64,000 bases of DNA from assembly GCA_019009955.1 (NCBI GenBank), contig CM032228.1, forward strand, positions 226,302,501 to 226,366,500, read 5' to 3'. The DNA comes from Riptortus pedestris (lineage: Eukaryota; Arthropoda; Insecta; Hemiptera; Alydidae). The notes beneath the pieces were generated by a model that saw nothing but the letters and a program-made list of their open reading frames with translations, ran no database searches and was not told the origin of the DNA. Both the position numbers and the translations under genes were made by a program. This document shows, piece by piece, positions 19,727 to 32,724 of this stretch. The stretch's first letter is position 1. Each line of letters starts with the position of its first letter.

Positions 19727-21900
19727 AATATTCCTAGCCCCGGCCCTGCTAGAATGCTATCCTCATTGGAGATCATCTTAACCATCAGCATTCATATATG
19801 TTTAATACATCGAATATCATTAAGCAGTATGAATTGTTTTTTGGCTGTTTTCCATTCTGCTCTATTTCACTTCTATGTATAGTTAATATCAGTTTATTTA
19901 TATGCAGTAGAGTGAAGTTGATTTAGCAAAAGTTTTAGTTATTGTTTTGGGCTCGTATTTGTTATAATTATTCTGTGTTTACAATACCTCCTTTACCTAA
20001 ACAGATGTAAATATTTTTTTACACTGTAAGTATTGTTAATGTTTAATCCTTTTATACAGCCCTTACTGAGGAGCATAAGTTATACTACAAAATGGAATTT
20101 ATCATCATTAGCTCTGAAATACATTACCTCATTTTTATATTCTTTATGAACCTATGACCCATGAGTTTGTTGGGAAGAAAGTTGTTTATTTAATTTTCTA
20201 ACAATTCTTTCCTGCGGGTAGTTATGCATATAATGTATTTAGGACAACTGGAAGTTGAATTTTTATACTACTTGCAGGAATGAAGTGTTTGAAGGATGTG
20301 AATGCACTTTTCTTTTAATGAATTAACTGGATGGTAACTGTGTTATTTCATTCGTGCTATTACTTTTCTAAGTGTCAGAATACTTTGCATAAGAAGATTG
20401 GACTTTTCACCCTAACATTAAAATAAAATAGTGACGGAAAAAAATACAAATTTGAACTCCAAGACTTACTTTTGAAAATGAGGCATTGCTATTCATAATG
20501 CCGTAGGTGTTGTCTATTAGTTGTTTTTAAGTTTGTAGTATACTAACAAAAGTATAATATATTTAAGTAAACATTAGAAATTTATGTATTTCCTCTACAT
20601 TATCTGTTCCTAAAATCTATTTGCCCTGCTCACAGTGACTTCATTGTCAATTCTGATCACTTTGAGGTCGTTTTTTTGCCTGTGGTCCTTTATGTACCTG
20701 AAAGACCATCTTATTAATCATAAAATACCCTTCGTTAGAAGAGGGTATCAGTTTAAAAATAAGGTGCTGAATAAAGGAAAAATTACGGTTTAAATGATTT
20801 ATTCAGAGTTGAAAATCCATGTATATTTAATGATAAATGTTAAATTGATAGCTCTATAAAAATTATTAATAGGAAAAAGAGAGACAAGTGTGGCTTGTAG
20901 AGCTCAGATACCCGCCTAGTGAGACTGAAATATTTGACTTCTTTCACTGAAACAAGAGAAGAAATGTTAACAAAACATAAAGTGTTGACATTATTGGGTG
21001 TCACATTTATTATCGTAATAATATTTATTATACCTTATGAATATACAGCCCAACAGTAAGAACACATAGTTATATATAATGAAAAGTATGTATAAACTTC
21101 TTTTAAATGTCAAGTATATTGAGCAGTATGTATTGAAGTAAATAGTGACATATCTTGTTTTATATGTTCAAACATTACTTTAAAAAAAAAAAATAATAAA
21201 TTTTAATTTATGTAATATACATCAAGTTCAATTTTCTACACCCTTATGTGATTATCTTTAAAATGAATTAACTGTTGGGTTTAACAATAAAATAAGCTTC
21301 CTAATTCACACCCTCATTTCAGATAGACAATACTTTGTTCATTTAAAACAAAATGGAACCTTGAAATGTGCTCATGCACTCTGTATGTGATTAGTCATAT
21401 TTAACTGTTTATAAGACAATGTGATTTGTATATGTGTGTATATATATGTCCTATGTTTTTATTTCATTTTTTAATTTGAGATGAATTACTTTATTATTGT
21501 GTCTAACCATAGTTAGACTAAATTTTGCAATATTCATTCAGACCCTATTAATTTTATTTGTAGGAAAATGAGAATTTCATTACTTAAGAATATAAATTTA
21601 GCCGATTGTTGTTTCCACTCCTTAAAATCCATCTTCGATCCATTTCTTTGCATATTTTTGTCGAAGATTAAAATATTACTTTTATGTACATATATATAAA
21701 TGTCTAATACCTTACTTTTTTCCCACCCACACTTTTATTTTATTAGAAATTTCTGTATCTTTTTCTTTAATCATGAAACATATTTTGATTGGCAGTTTTT
21801 TAGATATGACTTTAGTTATTCAGTCCTTTGTTAACTGCTTTATATGTTCCCCTCCCCAATGGTTGTTCCAGTATAAATAAAATGCAGCTTTAAGATTATG
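19727..21900 (+). other. CK2 alpha 3' UTR and downstream flank
   Basis: AT-rich non-coding sequence after the stop. AATAAA hexamers occur at about 20422, 20770, 21285 and 21876; which one ends the transcript cannot be told from sequence. No other gene is seen. Confidence 0.4.
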
Positions 21901-22785
21901 CAGGGGCTGGCCCCCTTCCCGTAAGTGTATACTGCTGGTCTAGATGGATTTATTGGATTAGACTCATTTGTTACTCGCCACATTCCTGGAAATAAATATT
22001 TAAATCAGAAAGCCAGTCATTTGTAGTGTCTTATGTTTGTTTACCTTGTATTAAACATTTGGAATATCTTGTTGATTTTCTAAACTTCCTTGTTATCCAC
22101 AAAACCTTACCATCAAACAATGGTATTCTCTAGGATACTTATTCAGCTAGTGGCCTTCCTCCCTTTACACCTTCTCCTTTAGTTAGCACCCATCATATAA
22201 TAAATATGTTTGGATAAATGTTTTAAAAATTTCCTCTTTTCAGAAATTTATTAACACCAGAGAAAGATCAAAGGATATTTTAACAGATTTCCTGGAGTAT
22301 AAAATGAGCTATTTTGGTTGTAAACAATACAATTATTCATAACTTTCTTCAAATGTCCACCAGAGTGACCAGGGCTCTATAAACAAAATAAATTAAAATG
22401 TAAATTGAAATAATTTCCTACAGATATAATATTTGTCAGTCACAGCTTCTTTGGACACTATTACAATCCACCAAAATATTTTACAGAACTATTCAATCAA
22501 AAATGTGCGATAGGTATAAGTCAGGAACCACTATATTGTTGAATGGAAACCTTATTTGGTCTTGACCGGAGTCCATGTTTATTTGTTCCATGTGGGATTA
22601 AAGGTTAAGTTCATTAAAGGCTAGGCGGAGTGGGGTTGTAGAGAAGGGATAAAAAAACTAATGTAAATACCTGTTATTATGTATAAAAACTAAAAAATGA
22701 CATAGCCCTCTTGATTATATGAGTTAAGATGCCGATCATGTTGTATAATTCTACCAGGATTTCACTAGTCATGGTGCTACATTCT

Positions 22786-22837
22786 TCATTTAGGGTATCC
22801 CAACTGAGAATCTTTTCAGTTGAGATACCCTGAATGA
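22786..22837. repeat. Hairpin with 22-bp stem and 8-base loop
   Basis: TCATTTAGGGTATCCCAACT-GA pairs with TCAGTTGAGATACCCTGAAT-GA around the loop GAATCTTT, about 20 of 22 positions matching. It lies in otherwise unremarkable AT-rich DNA 3 kb past CK2 alpha. Confidence 0.8.
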
Positions 22838-24539
22838 GCTAACAGCAGGCCCAGTGAAACAGTGGTAGATATTACAAAGTCGGCTAACTCCAGAAGACCT
22901 CTTGGTCAGGACTCGGATTATAGATGTGTATGATAATATAACCTGGCTTGTTTGTGAAGTTATTAAATTCTTGCTTTATAGATTTTGTTGTGGCTCAAGT
23001 ATAAATGAAGTTATTTGTATTTTTTTTTTTTTCATTTTTATCCCTCCACTCATGTGATTTCGTAATCTTAATATATTTTGAAATGTATGCCAAGCTTAAT
23101 CATGTATTATTTACAATAGGCTTTCAATAAGGGAGAGACTCATGATTTGTCTTAGCTATAAGATATAATCTGTTTGTTTTCAAAGGATCAGAACTGCATT
23201 TTGGCTTGTCCTCTATTAACATAGCAAGGTTACTGCAGATTCACAGATGGGAACTCTGCTTAGCTCCTGCATGAATGAAATTTAAATTGGAACTAATGAT
23301 CTAAAATCTACATCATGAAAATACTAATAAACGTTTTTACAAAACCCTTTGTTTTAAACTGAAACACTTTATCCTGATAATAGTCATTTTTAGGTTAGAA
23401 AGCAATGCCTCCTATAAAGGAAGTATTTTAGAGGTATTAAAAAATAAGATCATTGAAGGTGAACAAAGGGATCTATTAGTCCCATCCCAGGGAATTCAAT
23501 CCTTTTTGTTTTTTTAAAATTGTAAGTGGAAACGCAAGGAATCAGTTGTGAAGAAGTATTTCAATCATTGCATGAGCACATAATTTAAACCACTTGTCAT
23601 TTATATATCCTTTACTAAGGGCAATGATTTGCCACAGTGCTCAATTTGTCAAATCTGAAATAGGAACAAAATACACATTTCTTAAAAAAAAAATCATTAT
23701 TACATCATCATTTGGTCAGGCAATGTTCATTATTTATAACAATATGGTATGAATGTATTAAATTCATTCATACAGTTACAAACATGGTGTGTGTCTGCCC
23801 CATAGTGCCTCATCCCCATCTTTATAATAGGGCAGCAACCTATTCGTATGTTTCAATTAGCAGAAAGTGGATTTTAAAAAGAAATTCTCCAGTATAAATT
23901 GTTCATATCATTATTAATGATTAATTCCATTCCTTATTTAATGAACCATAGAAATCTATATCTAAATGAAAATGTTTATAGATAAATAAAGAGTTTCGGG
24001 AATGTCTTAACTAGATGGGCATGACCTTTCGGAATATCGGTATTTCTTTTGTTGTATTAGGTAATTATTTTATTATAAGTCAGTGTATGCATTACATTGA
24101 AACATGGCTTTTTATCAGTTTTGGCTTTGGTAATTCTTAATGCCTTTTCTGTTATTTATGCAACAAGACCAAGTTCTTGTGACCAGTTTGCCCAAGAGCA
24201 TTCCCTTGAATAATCACATGACACATTAGGCTCTGTTTCTGAAACAACAGCTATAAGGTACGCTAGCCTCTACATTATTGTGTTATGGACTTCGTTATAA
24301 ATAGATAGTGCTAAAGAATTTCCTTTCTCTGTTATTTAGTTTTGGATTTAGAGAAATATTTATTGTTTTGGACTTTAAAAACCATATGAAAGGTATTTTT
24401 TAAGTGACTTTCATGCTGTGTAAAAAATTGTTTTTGGGGTTGCTTGTTCTAAGATTATCTTGTGATTCTTTAGACAAATTTTTAAGCATAAAATATATTC
24501 TATGTGCATCACTGTAAATATATTACCTGAGATACTGGT
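22838..24539. other. Intergenic, nothing recognised
   Basis: AT-rich sequence. Open frames are short, with no family resemblance and no splice context. Confidence 0.6.
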
Positions 24540-24925
24540 ATCAATTCACGATGTGACATCATCAAATCAATATTCTATTTGCCTTAATTTTGATTTGATG
24601 GATATTAATCAGTTCCTGTGAAACTAAAGTTATACCGAGTAATTATCAAATTCAGAAAAAGAGATGAGGCTTAGAGAGGAAGTAAAGCCAAAACTTTCAA
24701 TTTCTCTATTTTGAGTCATAATGAGAAATCTTACATTAACAACCTTGTTGAAAATGTAATATTCTACAATTCTTGTTCTCTACATTTTTTTCTCTATTAT
24801 GAATATTAATAGGTTTATTTTCACTGCTTTGTTTTCAGCCTTCAGTTAAACCCCTCTCCTTACTAATGCAATTTTCACTTACGGTTTCTTGTACCACTAA
24901 ACATCTGATGTCTATCTTAAATTTC
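24540..24925 (-). repeat. Dispersed repeat, minus copy, truncated at both ends
   Basis: Contains GATGTGACATCATCAAATCA, TTTGAGTCATAATGAGAAAT, CTACAATTCTTGTTCTCTAC and TTTTCAGCCTTCAGTTAAAC, internal blocks of the palindrome-ended family in reverse order. Confidence 0.6.
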
Positions 24926-27294
24926 CAGTCTTGGAAATATTATTCATCTAAAGCATGCGATTTTACTTTTCTGCATGCACAGAATATGTTTTTTGAAAAT
25001 ATTTTTTTTTTTTTTATTTAATTTCATTTACAATTCATAAGTACATCACATAATATAACCAAAAATTACAAGATTTTTTTTTTTCTCTTTTATTATATTT
25101 CTATTTTTTTTTTCTCAGTTTAATTATTTTACAGTTAATTAAATTAAAAAGAGAGAGAAAACAATAAAATAAAGATATTCAAAATAAACAAATGTCTGTT
25201 GTAATGCTTCATATGAGGGTAGATATCATGAGACATGAAATCTGGTGAAGTATATGATTTGAAAGGTGTGTTTTTCGACCAACTAAATTTTCCAAATTTA
25301 AATTTGTTTGAGGATTGTGCATATTAACAATAACCCAATGGAGAATGGAGTTGATTATTTCCAACCATCCTATGGTTTTATCAGAATGAAGGTTCTCTTC
25401 AGTACTAGACATATATTGTTAACACAGTAGAGAAAAAGGCAACACTCAATGAATACAATGTTGTGTAAACATTAACCAACGTTATCTCTGATGAATTGCT
25501 GACATAAATCAACGCCTTTATATATTTTCAAAAGGAAGACAAAACAACATTTGATAGGTTGGTATTTATTTATATTCTCATGTCTGATAGTAGAAAAAAG
25601 TAAAAGCCATTTATTATGCCCATAAGCATTTCTTAAAAATTAATGGGAAATATAGTATTGAAATATATTCAAAATTCATAGCATTGGGGAAAATATATAC
25701 AAATATCAGCCGGATTAAGACAATTTATGTCTGTTAGTATCCAAATTAATTAAAATACTTAACGCATAAATTATTTTAATTGGCATTAAATTGCAATTAA
25801 TCTTTACTACATTCCAAAAAGTCTTTAAATTTAATTTCTTCATGTTACTATCATTAATATACTTTGATCTATAAAAATTGAAAGGTATTGACAGAGATCT
25901 AACTAAAATGTTCACTTTTATGTATTTCAAATTTTGTTGCCATTAGCATTAATTTTTAGATACATGTGATCAAAATATATAAGATAGAGAACATTTATTA
26001 TGAACCTCGTATTCACTATAAGCGAGATTTTCCATAATAATCTATTTACAAATACATCAACATCTAATAATAATCTATTACAAATTTGGGTATTGCTAAA
26101 TTACCCAAAGATTTTGCCTAACAATTATTTTATTACTCATTCAATTATTCTTCATTTTCCAAGTTTAATTTAGGAGATAGCTATGCAATAGTTAATATAA
26201 TTTTTTTAAACCAGTGTATTTAGTTATTCTTGCTTACTAAAATAATATACATCATATACTATTCTGCTGATCCTTGACAGTATAGTGTATTTTTATGACA
26301 TGGACTATTCTCACGTTGTCTGTAAGAATAGAGGCCAGTAGTCAGATATAACATTCTATACAATCATTGCATAATTATTCCATTCCCATGACAAAATATC
26401 CTTTATCAGACTTTTCTTGAAGTCATCCTCATGACTTGATTCTTTCAAAACTCTTCACATGGCCATCCTACTTTGTTGATGGCAAAAAAGTTGTAATCAT
26501 GCTCTGATTTTTGAAGCACATGATTGGCTGGAATTTTAGTAGGGATTTAATTAAGGAGTAAAAATGTAAATTTATCAATTAAGTTATATCGTTCAATTGT
26601 ACTATTAGAGAATTTCCATTTGGGGAGTTACCATAGGTCACATTTAAACACCTAAGCCTTATTTTGATGCCACCAGATGACAGAAACACCAACCACTCAA
26701 ATTTGTATCTCCGTGTGCATGTTTACTCATTAACTTTTTAAAGAAATTATTCATAAAATTAACAGATGTAAGTTTTCAGCTTGAAAAATCACTAGTGTTG
26801 AAATTTTTATATTACATTATCATAATATAGGATGCAGCCCCACAATTATTCTTCTAGATGGAAGGGATATTTTAACCATAAATTACCATATTTATCGAGC
26901 ATGTTATGTACCATAACTTTTGGATGAGTTCTATGGAAATAAAAATTATTAATAAATTATCAATTCAACACCAGAGAGAAGTTGCTTGACATAAATGAAC
27001 CTGGACAGCTTCTAAATTGAGTTACTCCTTATTTCAGTTGTCTAACATTTTGTCTCTCAATAAGTGTCTTAGCTTAGAATACTTGAATTTTGGCTCATTT
27101 CCTCTAGCACTGTGAAGGTTCAGATACTTTTGCTCTTTAGCCAAACATGTTCAAAAAGCAACTTTGCTGCAGAACAATGTTCTGGAGGTCCTTCCCATAC
27201 ACAAATATATCAAAGTAGACCTAGGCCCCAAACCTGAGGAGCATAAAGCGTATTGCTACTTATATTAGTTGGCAGGCTTATCATAGCTTTTTTC
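24926..27294. other. Intergenic, nothing recognised
   Basis: Very AT-rich, with T-runs at about 25000-25115. Minus-strand open frames at 25209-25412 and 25715-25930 are composition-driven and match nothing I know. Confidence 0.55.
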
Positions 27295-28140
27295 ATTCTG
27301 CCCGAAAGTCTGCCATGCAGAAGTGTAGATAAGCAGAATTTCAAAATACTGGATTGATACACAAAAGAGATCAGATTCTATTTCTTTTTTTCCTTAGAAC
27401 TCAATATAAAGAAGGCTTGACATTTGAACTAGACAGAGAAATATACTAGTAAATATCTTTAGCTGAAATTTGCTGTAGGCTGAAAAAGCCTGTGAACTAA
27501 GCAATTTCCCACGAGCCAGAATGGTGCTCCGATGTTGCATGTCTTGAATTAGATTTTATATTTCTCTGTTAATAATTAGTGTATGAAGCCTTAACATCAA
27601 ATTTAAGTACGTGGAGATAGTTATTGATACAATTGCTGAAAAGTGACAATTTAACAGTTCAATGGCTCAGTTTGACCTAAATAAAAGTGATATTAGTAGG
27701 AATTAATTGAAGGCTGAAAAAAAAAATACATATAGCTCACTTAATATATAAATTAGAGAAATAGTATAAGAATAAAAATTTTAGGGCATTAAATTATTAA
27801 CAAGTTTGATTAAATAATATTTTCAGTCTGACTCAAAATAAAAAAGAAATTTCAATTTTTTTATTTTAACCCCTCTCCTAATGGCTTGAATGTGACCATT
27901 AACAAATTTTGTCTTTAGCTTTATATGAATCATTTAATTATTGAGTATGGGTCCAATCAAGTGAATATTGGCGTCTTTAGAAAGATATATATATATATAT
28001 ATGGATATTATTTTACTTCTCTGTGGTCCCACTTTTATTCATTTTGTCCAATAAAAACATAATCTTCAGTTGTATGCGAAATGGTTGATTATGAAGTATG
28101 GTATTGACCAATCAAAAATGATGAGCCATAGAGTATTAAA
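27295..28140 (+). repeat. Dispersed repeat, decayed plus copy
   Basis: AAAGTCTGCCATGCAGAAGT opens it, then GTGAACTAAGCAATTTCCCA, TTGAAGGCTGAAAA, CATTAACAAATTTTGTCTTT and ATTGAGTATGGGTCCAATCA follow in family order. The terminal palindrome is not seen. A short TA run sits at 27984-28001. Confidence 0.55.
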
Positions 28141-28189
28141 AAACAAGCACGTGTATGAACAGGGTGGCTTAGTATGTGAAGGATTTATA

Positions 28190-28460
28190 TGGGGCACGTA
28201 GGCTGTGCAGATTAAGGCTCGGGTAGATCTACCCCAAGCATCAGTATGCTAAAGGTAAAAACAGATGCAGGTTCAACCCTCACCATGGGAGGGGTCCAGT
28301 TCACTATCAAAACTTGCTAGTGTCACATGGTTGTGGAACAATAGAAGTCCCTCAGAATAACTAACTCTCTAGTTTCTGTCTAGAATTAAGCTGACCGCTG
28401 GTTCTCTGAGTTTAATGAGCAACTTCAGAGTACTGGAAACAACTCATTCCAGTTCTTCAA
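28190..28460 (+). repeat. Possible second tRNA-like repeat
   Basis: TGTGCAGATTAAGGCTCGGG could be an A-box region and GCAGGTTCAACCCTCACCAT a B-box region about 60 bases further. It does not share the body of the main SINE family. A single copy in the window, so the call is weak. Confidence 0.3.
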
Positions 28461-28499
28461 CAAATGAATGTTTTTATGAGCTGGATCAAGAAAGTTAAT

Positions 28500-29060
28500 A
28501 CACTAGCCAATCTTATTGAAGATTTAATTTTTTATTATTGTTCTATGCATTTTTTCTCCTAGGTCAAATATTAACCAAGGTGTTTATATTTTTTAGATTT
28601 CACAATTGACTTTACCCTCACTCCTATTCATTTCATGTTAGCAATAAGTTATTATTTCCTTCCCTACTTAAATATAATGTCTTGTTTTCATGGCAAGGAG
28701 GGGGAGGTTAGAGGGATAAAATAAAAATTTATCTTATAATGAATCAGATCAAAATATGTTGCATAACTAATTTTGATGCAAATGTAATTTTCTACAAGTG
28801 TTGTTCTATAGTTTTTCTCAAACTAATTTAAACTAGATATTTGCAATTTTTTTTTCATTTTCAGCCTTATGTTAACTCTCACTCTAACTAAAACAATTTT
28901 CATTTAGGTTGCAACTGAGCCATTAAACATTTCTTGCTTTCTTAAATATCAAGTCCTGTTTATATTGGCTTCTTATTACAGTAAAAATGGATGGTGGCAG
29001 CTCAGAGCATGCTCACTAAGTGGGGAAATCTGTTTAGTTTATCTAGTAACTGAGAGAACA
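28500..29060 (-). repeat. Dispersed repeat, minus copy
   Basis: Reversed family blocks GCCAATCTTATTGAAGATTT, TCACTCCTATTCATTTCATG, TTTTCAGCCTTATGTTAACT and GGGGAAATCTGTTTAGTTTA appear in order, ending at the reversed 5' end. Confidence 0.6.
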
Positions 29061-29064
29061 TACT

Positions 29065-29155
29065 TTTTTGCCACCTACTAGGTAGGATTGATGTTGATTT
29101 GAAGATATTATCATGAGTACAACCTTAATAGCTGTTTTTCCTTAAAAGAAATATT
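29065..29155 (+). repeat. Dispersed repeat 3'-end fragment, plus
   Basis: GCCACCTACTAGGTAGGATT, ATTATCATGAGTACAACCTT and AATAGCTGTTTTTCCTTAAA form the family's 3' end. It abuts the 5' end of an oppositely oriented copy ending at 29060. Confidence 0.65.
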
Positions 29156-29814
29156 CCAATAGTATTGAATCATTATGCCCTGAAAAGAGGGACCAACACT
29201 CAAAATTAGCTCCATCCACAAAACCCCTGGTTACAGGTTTTTGCAACAGTCAAGTTCAGTTGTTTATCTCATAATATAATCTAAGTTGTAGACTCATTGA
29301 TATAGAGTGACTATTACTATTGCCTTATAACACCAGGGAGAAACTTAACAGGATAGAAGTAACACTGTTAGAAAGAACTGTACTCATCTCTAGTTGTGAC
29401 TACTGCAAACTGATTCATGGGGTACCTGTTACTGTTGCATTGGACGAGTTTAAAGAACCTGTTTTCACTTACGAATAGAGTGAAAGTAATAGTTTGTTTC
29501 AACCTCACTCTTCCCTATAATATAATGCTATACTGGATACATGAAGACCTATCAATCTTTTTGATAACACAGTTCTTGCTGAATTATTATTTTCAATGAA
29601 GTGTGTATAACAATATATATCCATCCGTAAAACAAAAATTCATAGAAAAATTGGACACTTTCTTGTCTATTTAATTCTTTCTTCTTGACTTCATTTAAAA
29701 ATATACTTATGCATTCAGATAAGAAAAAGTTAATTATATTAACAAGTTGTGTTTTTTTATTATAGTCTCAAGAATAAGACTTCTGGTGCCATAAAAAATT
29801 GTTAATTTTTTTGA

Positions 29815-30020
29815 GAGGCTCAGGCTGGTAAGTTTAGTCATTAGTCTTAATGGACTAGATAAACCACTAGAGTAGTGGCTTCAATTTCTGCATGGGTAAT
29901 ATAAGTTTATTTAGTAATGAACTCACTAAATAAAATCCTCTGTCCCATCCTGGCTAGTAACCTGCCAATAACCCATCCCGATTAGACTTAGAAGCATTAA
30001 GTGCACGATAATGAATAGCA
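29815..30020 (+). mobile_element. tRNA-derived SINE, plus copy
   Basis: Head GGCTCAGGCTGGTAAGTTTA, middle TTTATTTAGTAATGAACTCA-CTAAATAAAATCC, then CATCCTGGCTAG and CCTGCCAATAACCCATCCCG. The B box is degenerate. Decayed but complete in order. Confidence 0.6.
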
Positions 30021-32402
30021 TTATACGAGTATGAGAGGGACAGGACCCCTTGCTAAGAGCACAGCCCAGTAATCATTATGTTTAATATTTTTATATCATT
30101 AGTTATTGGGAGTAAATAAAATAACAGAAATGTCTAATTCGTAAAACATTTAAGCCTCTGGATTAGATTAAGAAAAAAAAAAACATCAGGATAAAGGTGT
30201 TTTCAATTTAGAGTAATTAAAAAATATGTTATATTTTTAAAGCATTAGTTACAAAAAATACAAAACTTATAAATAATGGCATAAATTCTCTAACAGAGAA
30301 AAACATGTCATTAGGTAACGATATAATCTCTAATATTAATTGAATAAAAATATTCAAATAGAATAATAGTGCTGTACCAAATAAATGTGTCATTCCTGCC
30401 ATATACATTTATACAGAATATCACAGATATATTCATCCAAATGGTTAAAGGCAGGGGTTAGTATCCATTAAATTCTTCACTGACTTATAAATCAATTAAA
30501 TATCTAAAATATAAACATGTTTTACTACAATATTGACTTATTTATGAAGAAAAAAAAAGAATTAACAATATCTTAGATAATAACTAATCAATTTTAAATA
30601 ATGTGATCTCCGAAACCTCACAAAATCAGAGTATTTTGAAGACCATCATTTTTTGATAAAATACTTCTAAGTATGATAGAACCAATATCAGTGAAAGGTG
30701 TGGCAAAAATATATACAATTTCTATAGTTTATGAAACCTTACAAATGGAAATCTATTTAACAGCACATTAATTTATTTTTCTCTTAAATAAATCATTGGA
30801 TGTAATTTCTAATAAAGAAGGACTTTGTTTTGCGAGGAGGAAAAAGTAATATAAACTTCCATAAAAAAGCAGAAATCTGACCTCCCAGTAACAGCCTTAA
30901 TCTGGAATAGAGCTCCAAATGAAGGCAGCTTTTGAAAATAAAATATTTATTTCATTATAAAAGGACCTTTTTTATTAAAATTCATGGATGTATATATATG
31001 TGTATGTGTAAAAGACACAATTAATATTCTTTCATATAAAGGGAAATTTTTCCCAGAATTAAGTTTTCTTTTCCCCTGAAAGTGAGCGTGCCAATTTTTA
31101 ATTGGTGATATTTTGTTCAATATAGTGATTCATCATGCAGAAAATTCTTTAACACAATTTAATAGTCGAGTGAACATAACTGTGGTGCTATATTTGTTGT
31201 TCAGATCTGGAGAGAAAAAGAGATTAAATAAAATCATAAATATACTTTTTTTTTTTTGTAATAAGAATATAATTGTTATATTCAACTATTTAGATTGTTA
31301 GTATGGTCTATAGATTTATAGAAGTATTATATATCTATATCAATTCAAATAAATGAATAATAGTTATACTCCACCATTAAATCTGAAGAAGATCTTTGTC
31401 AAACATTCCCAACCATCTATATTTAATCAATCCATTTGTGGAATGAGATTGAGATAAATAAATAAATGCCCTGCTTTTAAGACTCATCTTGAAAAATAAA
31501 CAGCTCATTCTTTTTTGCAGTTTTACTTTTTCTTATGATTTCCATTCTATTTCCTTAAGAGAGGAAAAAAAAATAATTCTAGATTTGATGAATTAAGTGA
31601 AATCATTCTATATATTATTACTTGGATATTCAAAATTTAAACAGTAAACCTTCATTTCAATACTGCCAAGAAATCTCCTAAAATAATTCAATTCATCGGT
31701 CAAATTTGCATTTATGTTGAAAAAACTAATGTATTTCTTTTATAGAATGATTTTAATAGGAACTCCTAATAACCACCATCAGTTTCTTTTTGTACCCGAT
31801 CATTCGAAATACAAATTAAAACTCAATGATTATGTAATAATGACATCTTATCTTATAAGAAATGTTAAATTACTCTACTATGAGTTGTTAAAATTTGAAC
31901 AAATCATTTTAATAAAGGAGGGAGGGAAGACTCTTTGTTTCAATTCATTATTGTGTAATTTTATATAAAAATACAGTAACAAAAAGCTATAGATTAAGAA
32001 ATGTTACAAATATAATTGTGACTAGTAACTAATGATTGCACCATAATCCTGGTACATCACAAATACTGTTTGATTTCAGTTCATTATCATCATATTTGTT
32101 TATAAATGTACTTTTCTAATAGAAATAGGTAGTCATTTTTGTAAGTAAAATACCAAACGTTGGTAATAGATTAGAAATAACCATTTCACCCAAACAACTA
32201 TAAGTATACATATGCCTAAACAAATATATATATAACTCTTTTTACAACATTCAAAGGTGTCTTGTATCAATACATAATGTGCATTATAAGTGTTATAAGT
32301 TGACTATGTAACATTTTTAAAAAATACATAAAAAACACAACAATAACTAATATCAACAGATGACTAAAAAACTATACAAAATTAAATAACTCATTGAGCC
32401 AC
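30021..32402. other. Region between the converging CK2 alpha and LRRC20 genes, nothing recognised
   Basis: Highly AT-rich. Open frames at 31113-31301 and 31714-31968 are low-complexity translations with no domain. Confidence 0.55.
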
Positions 32403-32408
32403 TTTATT
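32403..32408 (-). terminator. Poly(A) signal of LRRC20
   Basis: AATAAA on the minus strand, 44 bases after the LRRC20 stop codon. This predicts a very short 3' UTR. Confidence 0.6.
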
Positions 32409-32451
32409 AGGCTCACAATTATGAATCACAGACACAGGTACAAATATCGAA

Positions 32452-32615
32452 TTAAATAGTAAGGTCTTCCCATTCTTCAGGTTCCCTCGCTGTTACCATA
32501 ACTCTGATAGTTGTCAAGTTTTGGAGTCCTTGTAGAGTTCGATTAGGAATTGGGTTTTCTCGTAAGTCAACATTCTGGAGAGCAGGTGAGTTCTTTAGCC
32601 GCTCCACATCTACTT
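32452..32615 (-). CDS. LRRC20: LRRC20 exon 4 (stop)
   Basis: 164 bases, acceptor ACTTTCCAG, ending in TAA. Encodes EVDVERLKNSPALQNVDLRE, then NPIPNRTLQGLQNLTTIRVM and an acidic tail, EPEEWEDLTI. Confidence 0.88.
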
Positions 32616-32665
32616 CTGGAAAGTGAAAATACATTTATAATTTTGCCTTTATGTCATCTAATATG

Positions 32666-32724
<59 letters not shown>

